In this document: one piece after another, positions 1-5,943 of the stretch
How positions within the stretch are numbered: the stretch's first letter is position 1
How the letters are laid out: every line of letters starts with the position of its first letter
Source: Bacteroidota bacterium
GTDB lineage: Bacteria > Bacteroidota > Bacteroidia > Chitinophagales > Chitinophagaceae
Reading direction: 5' to 3'
Assembly (NCBI GenBank): GCA_023411775.1
Contig: JAEYOL010000302.1
Span: forward strand, 1-9,242
Length of the DNA stretch: 9,242 bases
The notes under the pieces: generated by a model
Told to the model about the DNA's origin: nothing
The model's database searches: none
The model's input: only the letters and a program-made list of their open reading frames with translations
Translations under genes and position numbers: made by a program

Positions 1-806
1 GTGGTCGCAATATCAATAAATCGGATGTGCAGTCGGCAGGCAATGTTGTGTTGCTGGGTTATGATGTCGCGTTTAAACTTTTCAGGGGTGGTATCGACAG
101 GGCCACCAATAATATGGTAAGAATAAACGGCACGCCGTATCGTGTGATCGGTGTGCTCGCCAGTCGCGGCTCTACGTTTGGATTTAGCCGCGACAATATG
201 GTGATCACCACTTACACCAATGCGCATCGAAATTTTGCCAATGCCAATTCATCATATGTGATCGCCGTACTAACGAACGATATTTTGCAGGTGCATGACG
301 CGATGGGTGAAGCAGAGGCCGCATTTCGCCCTATTCGCAAGTTGTCAATCACTGAAGAAAGCAATTTTGCGCTCGACCGAAGTGACAGTGTGGCGGAGAA
401 AGCGATGAACAGCCTGGGGTTTCTTACCATTTCAGCAACCGTGATCGGGCTGATCACCCTGATCGGCGCTGCGATCGGTTTGATGAATATCATGCTGGTA
501 TCGGTTTCAGAGCGCACCAAGGAAGTCGGACTGATCAAAGCGATAGGTGGAAAAAGCAAACTAGTGAGGCGCCAGTTCCTGCTTGAAGCCATGATCATCA
601 GCGTAATGGGAGCATTATTCGGGATCGTATTAGGTATCCTGGTCGGCAATATGTTTTCTATTGTTTTAAACACCGGTTTCGTCGTGCCCTGGAACTGGGT
701 TTTATATGGCATTATTATCTGCAGTATTGTAGGCCTGCTGGCAGGTCTGTATCCCGCGTTGAAAGCGGGCCGGCTCAACCCGATTGAAGCGTTGCGTTAC
801 GAATAG
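1..806 (+). CDS. MacB/FtsX-type ABC transporter permease, C-terminal part
   Basis: This is the membrane subunit of a MacB/LolCDE/FtsX-like ABC exporter or extracytoplasmic mechanotransducer, lacking its N-terminus because the window starts inside the gene. The frame is open from position 3 (GRNINKSDV...), so the GTG at 27 is an internal valine codon and not the start. The 267 visible residues hold the end of the periplasmic MacB_PCD-like domain, then the FtsX domain with three membrane segments. Counted from the GTG at 27, these lie at about residues 130-158, 186-212 and 224-246. Two family signatures are clear: NIMLVSVSERTKEVGLIKAIGG after the first segment (cytoplasmic coupling helix), shown here only as its key residues SERTKEVG and KAIGG, and the C-terminal GLYPALKAGRLNPIEALRYE. 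The partner ATPase would be upstream, outside the window, or elsewhere. The substrate cannot be told from this fragment. Confidence 0.93.
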   Translation, partial: GRNINKSDVQSAGNVVLLGYDVAFKLFRGGIDRATNNMVRINGTPYRVIGVLASRGSTFGFSRDNMVITTYTNAHRNFANANSSYVIAVLTNDILQVHDAMGEAEAAFRPIRKLSITEESNFALDRSDSVAEKAMNSLGFLTISATVIGLITLIGAAIGLMNIMLVSVSERTKEVGLIKAIGGKSKLVRRQFLLEAMIISVMGALFGIVLGILVGNMFSIVLNTGFVVPWNWVLYGIIICSIVGLLAGLYPALKAGRLNPIEALRYE

Positions 807-1064
807 CTGAAGGGAATACCGATGTTTCATTGTTGCGGCAAACAGGCTCCTCTTATTTTCACTGATTATTTGTTGTAGTACCCCGTCAAAATTGTTATCA
901 AATTATTTGTCAGGGACTTGGTGCTTTTAAAAAAATCCTTAACTTGAACCCCTGTGGTAAAAAAATCCGGACCAAAGATTTTTTTATTTACTTTTTCATT
1001 AGAATTGTGACCGCAAATTAAGGCTCATTAACATTTAAAAAAAAACACTAAAAACTTTAAGATC
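807..1064. other. Intergenic region before the TonB operon
   Basis: This AT-rich gap separates the permease from exbB and should hold the promoter of the TonB operon. No exact copy of the Bacteroidota -7 motif TAnnTTTG is visible. The best approximations are TAGAATTG at 1000-1007 (one mismatch, about 57 bases before the exbB ATG, without a clear TTTG upstream) and TAACTTGA at 940-947 with a TTGG at 918-921. Neither is strong enough to call. The last 35 bases before exbB are almost all A and T with no Shine-Dalgarno sequence, as usual for highly expressed Bacteroidota genes. An AT-rich hairpin lies at 958-986. No reading frame of note was found. Confidence 0.6.
958..986 (+). terminator. AT-rich hairpin, possible weak terminator or leader structure
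   Basis: TAAAAAAATC (958-967) and GATTTTTTTA (977-986) are perfect 10-base complements around a 9-base loop (CGGACCAAA). Seven T residues lie inside the right arm. It could end readthrough from the permease gene, or fold in the exbB leader if transcription starts upstream. The stem is nearly all A:T pairs, so stability is modest and the function is uncertain. Confidence 0.3.
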
Positions 1065-1925
1065 ATGGCTGAGACTAAACCAACAGCATCCGCATCAGTT
1101 AAAGCTACTTCTGTCCAGGCAAAGAAAAGCAGCAACGCTATTTCGTGGATCGCGCCTATTGTATGTATTCTTGCAGGTTATGCTATCTGGCGTTTTGTAA
1201 TAGGTGCCGCATCTGGCTTCGATGCACCGGACCCATCAGGTGGCTTCTGGCCCGACCACAAAGGACCAAGAGGTGCCTGGCACAGAATTTATGAAGGTGG
1301 TATCATCGTACCGTTGCTGATCGGTATGTTGCTTATGGTGATCGTGTTCTCTATCGAAAGGTATCTCACTATCCGCAAAGCAATGGGTAACGGATCAATT
1401 TCTGATTTCATCCGCAAAGTGCAATATCACCTGGCTAACCGCAACGTAGACGCTGCATTGTCTGAGTGCGACAAACAACGTGGTTCTGTTGCTAACGTAA
1501 TGAAAGCTGGTCTTCGCCGTTACAAAGAAATGATCAGCGAAGGTGGTATGGATACTGATCAAAAAGTAATCGCTATTCAAAAAGAAGTGGAAGAAGCTAC
1601 CGCGCTGGAACTGCCCATGCTGCAGAAAAACCTCGTGTTCCTTTCCACGATCGTATCATGCGGTACACTGATCGCCCTGTTGGGAACGGTAATCGGTATG
1701 ATCAAATCATTCTCTGCCCTTGGTGAAGAAGGTGGTGCGGGTGCAGCCAGCGAACTTGCGGTTGGTATCTCTGAAGCCTTGTATAATACAGCTTTGGGTA
1801 TCGGTACTTCAGCTTTCGCGCTGATCATGTACAATATCTTTACCACTAAGATTGACTCAATTACATATGGCATTGATGAATCAGGTTTCACCCTGACTCA
1901 AAGTTTTGCTTCTCTGTACAAATAA
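1065..1925 (+). CDS. exbB: ExbB/TolQ/MotA-family proton channel of the TonB system
   Basis: ExbB is the inner-membrane scaffold and proton-channel subunit of the ExbB-ExbD-TonB motor that energises TonB-dependent outer-membrane receptors. The 286-residue product has membrane segments at about 27-48, 78-97, 190-213 and 240-260. The last two carry the MotA/TolQ/ExbB signature, read here as LPMLQKNLVFLSTI followed by ALLGTVIGMIKSF (about 183-216) and ALYNTALGIGTSAFAL (238-253). The first segment is extra compared with three-segment E. coli ExbB; longer ExbB proteins of this kind are common in Bacteroidota. The ATG at 1065 follows an A-rich leader without a Shine-Dalgarno site. It is the first gene of a four-gene operon with two exbD genes and tonB, which strongly supports the ExbB rather than TolQ or MotA assignment. 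Confidence 0.93.
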   Translation: MAETKPTASASVKATSVQAKKSSNAISWIAPIVCILAGYAIWRFVIGAASGFDAPDPSGGFWPDHKGPRGAWHRIYEGGIIVPLLIGMLLMVIVFSIERYLTIRKAMGNGSISDFIRKVQYHLANRNVDAALSECDKQRGSVANVMKAGLRRYKEMISEGGMDTDQKVIAIQKEVEEATALELPMLQKNLVFLSTIVSCGTLIALLGTVIGMIKSFSALGEEGGAGAASELAVGISEALYNTALGIGTSAFALIMYNIFTTKIDSITYGIDESGFTLTQSFASLYK

Positions 1926-1935
1926 TTTGACAGAA

Positions 1936-1965
1936 GATGGTATGGAAAAATGATTCCTTTTCATC
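1936..1965 (+). other. Imperfect hairpin between exbB and exbD
   Basis: GATGGTATGGAA (1936-1947) pairs with TTCCTTTTCATC (1954-1965) around the loop AAATGA. Ten of the 12 positions pair, counting one G:T, with two T:T mismatches. It lies in the 63-base gap after exbB. There is no T-run directly after it, so it is not a classic terminator. It could protect the exbB end of the message or lower downstream expression. That role is inference only. Confidence 0.3.
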
Positions 1966-1988
1966 TCATTATTAAATATTTTTAGAAA

Positions 1989-2651
1989 ATGCCAAGTGTA
2001 AAAATCGCAAAAAAGAGCACGGACACCGATATGACGCCCTTCGTGGATATCGCGTTCCTGATCCTTTCGTTTTTCATCATGGCCACTAAGTTCAAGCCAC
2101 CCGAGCCGGTCGAGATCACGACACCTAACTCGGTTTCGGCGGGTGAATTGCCCCAGAACGATGCGGTAATGGTGTCTATAGATGCTGAGGATCGTGTGTT
2201 CTTCTCAGTGCTTTCAGAAAAAAGCGTGGAGAAATTCGACCAGATCATACAGGAGATCAATACCAGTAACAACCTGAATTTGTCTGATGCTGAAATGGCC
2301 AACTTCAGGAAAACTTTGATGGTAGGTGTGCCGCTGTCTAAGCTGCAAAGCCTGCTCAGGGTGCCTGCAGACCAGCAGAAAAGCGTACAACAGGAAGGTA
2401 TTCCCGTACTCGACTCAGCTTCTAACGAGCTGGTGAGATGGATTGCCGCTTCGAAGAACGCATTTGCAGGCCAGAAGCTCACATTCCTGATCAAGGGTGA
2501 TTCGAAATCGAAATATCCCACTTTTGAAGCCGTTGTAAGCGCACTGAAAAGAAATGAGGAGTTTAAGTATAACCTGGTGACTTCACCCGAGGATGCGCCT
2601 GCCAATTCAGAGCTGGGCATCCTTAGGAAGAGCGGTCAGGCAGGCAAATAG
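1989..2651 (+). CDS. exbD: ExbD/TolR-family biopolymer transport protein (first copy)
   Basis: This is a single-pass inner-membrane subunit of the TonB motor. The N-terminus is short and basic, followed by the ExbD signature DTDMTPFVDIAFLILSFFI at residues 12-30. Asp20 is the conserved membrane aspartate thought to take part in proton movement. A single membrane helix spans about 17-33, and the rest is a periplasmic domain. At 220 residues it is longer than the roughly 140-residue E. coli ExbD. The extra length appears as a charged, probably helical insertion at about 75-150 within the periplasmic part, before the FLIKGDSKSKYPTFEAVVSALK segment (166-187), which resembles the usual C-terminal ExbD strand and helix. 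It lies 63 bases after exbB and 25 bases before the second exbD. No Shine-Dalgarno site is seen; the ATG follows TTTTTAGAAA. Confidence 0.92.
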   Translation: MPSVKIAKKSTDTDMTPFVDIAFLILSFFIMATKFKPPEPVEITTPNSVSAGELPQNDAVMVSIDAEDRVFFSVLSEKSVEKFDQIIQEINTSNNLNLSDAEMANFRKTLMVGVPLSKLQSLLRVPADQQKSVQQEGIPVLDSASNELVRWIAASKNAFAGQKLTFLIKGDSKSKYPTFEAVVSALKRNEEFKYNLVTSPEDAPANSELGILRKSGQAGK

Positions 2652-2676
2652 ATTTTAAAAATTTAAATTTTTTAAT

Positions 2677-3309
2677 ATGGCAAGTTTAGATACCGGTGAT
2701 GGCGGCGGTGGCCACAAAAAAGGACCAGGCGTAAAGAAAGCCAAAAAGCTTTCCACCCGCGTGGACATGACTCCTATGGTGGACCTGGGCTTCCTGCTGA
2801 TCACTTTCTTTATCTTTACGGCAACCATGAATGAGCCCACAACGATGGACCTCAACATGCCGAAGGATACGGAGAAAAAGGATGAGGAAACACAGGTGAA
2901 GCAAAGCGGCGCCCTGACTGTTATGCTTGGTAAGAACGACCAGGTATATTATTATGAAGGCGAGCTCGACCCCAACGGTGCCAACTTTAAACAGACCACT
3001 TTCAAGGGTATTCGTGATGAGATCATCCGCAAGAAAAAGGAAGTGATCTCTAATTACCGCGGAAACGCGGCCTGCGAAGAAAAGGCAAAGGCAAAGGGAA
3101 GAGATCCCCAAAAGGAATGCGCTGATGAGGATTTTGTAGTGGTGATAAAACCCAATGAGGAAGCCACTTACAAAAATACCGTCGACATCCTGGACGAAAT
3201 GACCATCAACCAGGTAAAGCGTTTCGCTATTGTGAAAATAGCTGATACTGAGAAAGATCTCATCAAGGCTACCGAAGGCAGCGGAACCGCAGAGCCGGCG
3301 GCACAATAA
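2677..3309 (+). CDS. exbD: ExbD/TolR-family biopolymer transport protein (second copy)
   Basis: This second, diverged ExbD subunit belongs to the same operon. A Gly- and Lys-rich cytoplasmic tail (residues 6-25) precedes the signature RVDMTPMVDLGFLLITFFIF at 28-47, with Asp36 as the conserved membrane aspartate and a helix at about 33-50. The periplasmic domain includes a charged insertion with two cysteines (Cys133 and Cys147), which could form a disulfide in the periplasm. It then reads FVVVIKPNEEATYKNTVDILDEM (about 153-175), matching the conserved end of the ExbD fold. At 210 residues it is longer than E. coli ExbD and clearly not a recent duplicate of the preceding gene. Two unlike ExbD proteins beside one ExbB is a recurring Bacteroidota arrangement and may mean a mixed dimer in the ExbB pore; that is inference. 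Confidence 0.92.
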   Translation: MASLDTGDGGGGHKKGPGVKKAKKLSTRVDMTPMVDLGFLLITFFIFTATMNEPTTMDLNMPKDTEKKDEETQVKQSGALTVMLGKNDQVYYYEGELDPNGANFKQTTFKGIRDEIIRKKKEVISNYRGNAACEEKAKAKGRDPQKECADEDFVVVIKPNEEATYKNTVDILDEMTINQVKRFAIVKIADTEKDLIKATEGSGTAEPAAQ

Positions 3310-3360
3310 TGGTTATGGAAAAAGGACAGGAAAGCATCTAATTTTAAACAAACTTCAAAC

Positions 3361-4188
3361 ATGGAAGCCAACAAAATATTATCTGCCGATATTCTTGACC
3401 TGGTTTTTGAGAACCGGAACAAGGATTACGGGGCTTACGAGTTGCGCAAGACCTATAATAAGCGCATCGTGATGGCCCTGGTGATCACAGCTTCGCTGGC
3501 TTTACTGGCCTTATTAGGCTCAATACTAGCGAGTTCGCTGGATAGCGGCAAATCAAATAAAGTCGAGATCAGGGAGGTAACCCTGGCGGATATCAAGCAG
3601 GAGGAGGAAAAACCCAAGGAGTTGCCTCCGCCACCGCCACCGAAGCCACCAGATCCCCCCAAGATCGAAATGCAAAAATTTACGCCTCCCAAGATCGTAA
3701 AGGACGAGGAGGTACAGGAACCACCTCCCGCACAGGAGGAGCTCAAGGAAGCCAAGATCGATGTGATCAAGCAGGAAGGTATTAAGGATGAAGGTATTGT
3801 GGCCCCTGCCGTGATCGACGAAGGAAAGGGTATCGTGGAAGAGAAAAAAGAAGATGAGAACAAGATCTTCGAAAAAGTGGAGATCGAAGCGGCCTTCCCC
3901 GGTGGCGAAAGCGCCTGGAGAAAATTCCTGGAAAGAAACCTCAATCCCAGCGCCCCGGTTGACAATGGCGCTCCGGAAGGTACTTATACCGTATACGTTC
4001 AGTTTGTAGTGAGCAAAGACGGCTCTATCAGCGATGTAAGAGCGCTCACCAAACATGGTTACGGTATGGAAGAAGAAGCGGTTAGGGTAATTAAGAGAGG
4101 TCCCAAATGGACCCCCGCCATCCAGAACGGACGGCAGGTAAATGCTTACCGTAAACAGCCCATCACCTTCCTGGTACAGTCTGAATAA
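3361..4188 (+). CDS. tonB: TonB energy transducer
   Basis: TonB spans the periplasm and passes energy from ExbB-ExbD to outer-membrane TonB-dependent receptors. The 275-residue protein starts with a cytoplasmic stretch typical of Bacteroidota TonB (FENRNKDYGAYELRKTYNKR, residues 16-35). One membrane anchor follows at about 36-58. Next comes a periplasmic linker with a proline run (PPPPPPKPPDPPK, 89-101) and a Glu/Lys/Pro-rich region to about 170. The globular TonB_C domain covers about 172-275: an AAFPGGESAWRKFLERNL segment, then TYTVYVQFVVSKDGSISDV and the family hallmark around GPKWTPAIQNGRQVNAYRKQP. It is last in the operon, 51 bases after the second exbD and just before a strong terminator. 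The ATG at 3361 has no Shine-Dalgarno site but gives the expected N-terminus. Confidence 0.95.
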   Translation: MEANKILSADILDLVFENRNKDYGAYELRKTYNKRIVMALVITASLALLALLGSILASSLDSGKSNKVEIREVTLADIKQEEEKPKELPPPPPPKPPDPPKIEMQKFTPPKIVKDEEVQEPPPAQEELKEAKIDVIKQEGIKDEGIVAPAVIDEGKGIVEEKKEDENKIFEKVEIEAAFPGGESAWRKFLERNLNPSAPVDNGAPEGTYTVYVQFVVSKDGSISDVRALTKHGYGMEEEAVRVIKRGPKWTPAIQNGRQVNAYRKQPITFLVQSE

Positions 4189-4211
4189 TTTTTGGGAAAT
4201 AATATTAATTG

Positions 4212-4242
4212 AATCCTCCCCGCACAAGTGGGGAGGATTTTT
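4212..4242 (+). terminator. Rho-independent terminator of the TonB operon
   Basis: AATCCTCCCC (4212-4221) and GGGGAGGATT (4230-4239) form a perfect 10-base stem with an 8-base loop (GCACAAGT), followed by more T residues (TTTG at 4240-4243). It begins 23 bases after the tonB stop codon. The G:C-rich core and T-tract make this the clearest terminator in the window. The A residues on the 5' side allow weak termination from the other direction too. Confidence 0.9.
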
Positions 4243-4272
4243 GTTTAATAAAACGCCTAAGGCCTACTTTTG
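4240..4272 (+). promoter_or_regulatory. Candidate Bacteroidota promoter for mnmE
   Basis: TACTTTTG at 4265-4272 is an exact match to the Bacteroidota -7 consensus TAnnTTTG. TTTG at 4240-4243 matches the -33 consensus, with 21 bases between them, which is close to the usual spacing. Transcription would begin near 4276-4280, leaving a leader of about 15-19 bases before the mnmE ATG at 4295. The -33 element shares bases with the T-tract of the tonB terminator. Confidence 0.6.
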
Positions 4273-4294
4273 AATGCCTTAAGAATAACAGAAG

Positions 4295-5674
4295 ATGAAC
4301 AGCCTGGCAGCATGGGATGATACGATCGTTGCACTGGCCACACCTCCTGGCGTTGGCGCCATAGGCGTGATCCGCCTGAGTGGCAAAAAAGCATTCCCAA
4401 TTATTAACTCGCTTTTCCCTTCTAAAGACCTCGGGCAGCAGGAGCCAAATACATTGCATGTAGGTTGGCTGGTGCAGGGCGATAAAAAGCTGGATGAAGT
4501 AGTGCTTTCCCTTTTCCGCGCACCACGTTCATATACAGGCGAAGATGTGATCGAGATCAGTTGCCATGGTTCACCTTATGTACAGCAGCAGGTGATGTCT
4601 GCCTGCGTGGAAGCCGGCGCCCGCCTGGCCAGGCCCGGTGAGTTTACCCAGCGTGCTTTCCTGAATGGCAAACTCGATCTGGCCCAGGCCGAAGCCGTAG
4701 CCGATGTGATCGCCAGTAATACCGAAGCCTCGCACAAAGCAGCCCTGCATACGATGCGGGGTGGATTTTCTAACAGGTTGAAAGAGCTGAGAGAACAGCT
4801 GATCCGCTTCTCGGCGCTGATCGAACTGGAACTGGATTTTTCGCAGGAGGATGTGGAGTTTGCAGATCGTGCTGCTTTCTATGAATTAATAGAGCAATTA
4901 CAACAATCCACCGACAAGCTGGTCGATTCTTTTCGACTGGGCAATGCGATCAAGAATGGTGTGAGTGTAGCCATCATCGGCAAACCCAACGCGGGTAAAT
5001 CGACCCTGCTCAATGCCCTGCTCAATGAAAACCGTGCGATTGTAAGCGATATTCCCGGCACCACCCGCGATACGATCCAGGAAGTCATCAATATCGATGG
5101 TATCCTGTTCCGACTGGTCGATACCGCCGGCATCCGCCAGCATACCGCCGATGTGATCGAAGCCGCAGGTATGGAAAGAAGCCTGGAGAAGATGCAGCAG
5201 TCGGACCTGGTGATTTATTTGTTTGACGCCGCAGACAACCCTACTGAGATTGAAGCCTTCAAATCCCGGCTCGACAAACAGGGTTTGAAATACCTGCTTG
5301 TCGCCAACAAGATCGACCAGGCTGGTGAAGAAAAATCAAAGGAAAACCTATCCGGTATTGACAGGATCATCTTCATCTCCGCCCGCCGTGGTGATCATAT
5401 TGAAGTTTTAAAAGAAAGAATGGTGGACGAAGTGCTCGAAGGCCAGGTCCAAACCGAAAATACGATCGTCACCAATGCGCGGCATTACCATGCTTTAAAA
5501 GAAGCCTCCAGGTCCCTCCATGATATCCGCGCCGCCCTCGACAACCAACTTCCCGGCGACCTGCTCGCCCCCGATATCCGCCGCGCCCTGCACTACCTTG
5601 GCGAGATCACCGGCCAGGTAAGTAATGAGGATATGCTGGATTATATTTTTTCGAAGTTTTGTATTGGGAAGTGA
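4295..5674 (+). CDS. mnmE: tRNA modification GTPase MnmE (TrmE)
   Basis: MnmE works with MnmG to place the carboxymethylaminomethyl group on C5 of the wobble uridine of certain tRNAs, using a tetrahydrofolate derivative as one-carbon donor. The 459 residues match the usual family length. The N-terminal folate-binding and dimerisation domain covers about 1-120 (IVALATPPGVGAIGVIRLSG near the start). The helical domain flanks an inserted Era-like G domain. The G motifs are G1 GKPNAGKS (229-236), G2 within DIPGTTRDT (252-260), G3 DTAG (276-279), G4 NKID (338-341) and G5 SAR (362-364). The protein ends in FCIGK with the catalytic cysteine at 456, so the gene is intact. The ATG at 4295 gives the normal N-terminus. 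Position after the tonB terminator and its own promoter suggest a separate transcript. mnmG is not in the window. Confidence 0.97.
   Translation: MNSLAAWDDTIVALATPPGVGAIGVIRLSGKKAFPIINSLFPSKDLGQQEPNTLHVGWLVQGDKKLDEVVLSLFRAPRSYTGEDVIEISCHGSPYVQQQVMSACVEAGARLARPGEFTQRAFLNGKLDLAQAEAVADVIASNTEASHKAALHTMRGGFSNRLKELREQLIRFSALIELELDFSQEDVEFADRAAFYELIEQLQQSTDKLVDSFRLGNAIKNGVSVAIIGKPNAGKSTLLNALLNENRAIVSDIPGTTRDTIQEVINIDGILFRLVDTAGIRQHTADVIEAAGMERSLEKMQQSDLVIYLFDAADNPTEIEAFKSRLDKQGLKYLLVANKIDQAGEEKSKENLSGIDRIIFISARRGDHIEVLKERMVDEVLEGQVQTENTIVTNARHYHALKEASRSLHDIRAALDNQLPGDLLAPDIRRALHYLGEITGQVSNEDMLDYIFSKFCIGK
5657..5674 (+). other. mnmE 3' end, possible island attachment site
   Basis: The last 18 bases of mnmE encode FCIGK plus the stop codon. 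The equivalent 3' end of trmE/mnmE is the known chromosomal integration site of Salmonella genomic island 1 and relatives. Here the following DNA is AT-rich and leads into restriction-modification-type genes, which fits an island boundary. However, the codons are conserved for protein reasons, no integrase is visible, and no second copy of this 18-mer occurs further on in the window. The call is therefore only a possibility. Confidence 0.25.
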
Positions 5675-5943
5675 GAAGATGCCATCTGTTTTTATGAAAA
5701 CACTATAATATTTATTATCTATGTTGATTAATTATTCTTTTTTATATTTTGTTGTACTGCTTACTCAGTAAATGAATACAAAGGATTGTTTTTATATCCA
5801 ACAAGAATAATATTATCCGGCAAACCGCTTCTCGTGAAGTATAGGGAAACAATTTTTTATGCCAAACGATTGGTATCTGCTAGATATTTTCGGAATATGT
5901 GAGGCGGAAAATAATAGAAAAATTACAAAAAGAAAAGACTTAA
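5675..5943. other. AT-rich intergenic region between mnmE and hsdM
   Basis: This stretch holds no convincing gene. It is very AT-rich: 11 of the 60 bases at 5701-5760 are G or C. Small structures are present. AGATGCCATCT (5677-5687) followed by GTTTTT could weakly terminate mnmE. TACTG/CAGTA (5755-5759 with 5766-5770) and CTTC/GAAG (5828-5831 with 5836-5839) are short stems. A weak promoter candidate is TTG at 5724-5726 with TATTTTG at 5745-5751, about 18 bases apart, but it lacks one T of the TAnnTTTG motif. A 34-codon frame at 5859-5963 has a Shine-Dalgarno-like AGGGA upstream and overlaps the hsdM start. An hsdM promoter most likely lies in this region. Confidence 0.6.

Noticed and set aside
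27..806. GTG at 27 as the start of a 259-residue permease
   Set aside because: The same frame is open to the window edge with family-like sequence before the GTG, and the MacB periplasmic domain would be cut short. The gene simply begins outside the window.
2657..2672. Perfect 16-base palindrome of A and T between the two exbD genes
   Set aside because: It is low-complexity A/T sequence of the kind usual in Bacteroidota translation leaders, so the symmetry is likely incidental.
3453..4227. Long open frames on the minus strand opposite tonB
   Set aside because: They are mirror images of the proline- and glutamate-rich TonB coding sequence, low in complexity, with no domain signature, whereas the + strand has a full TonB.
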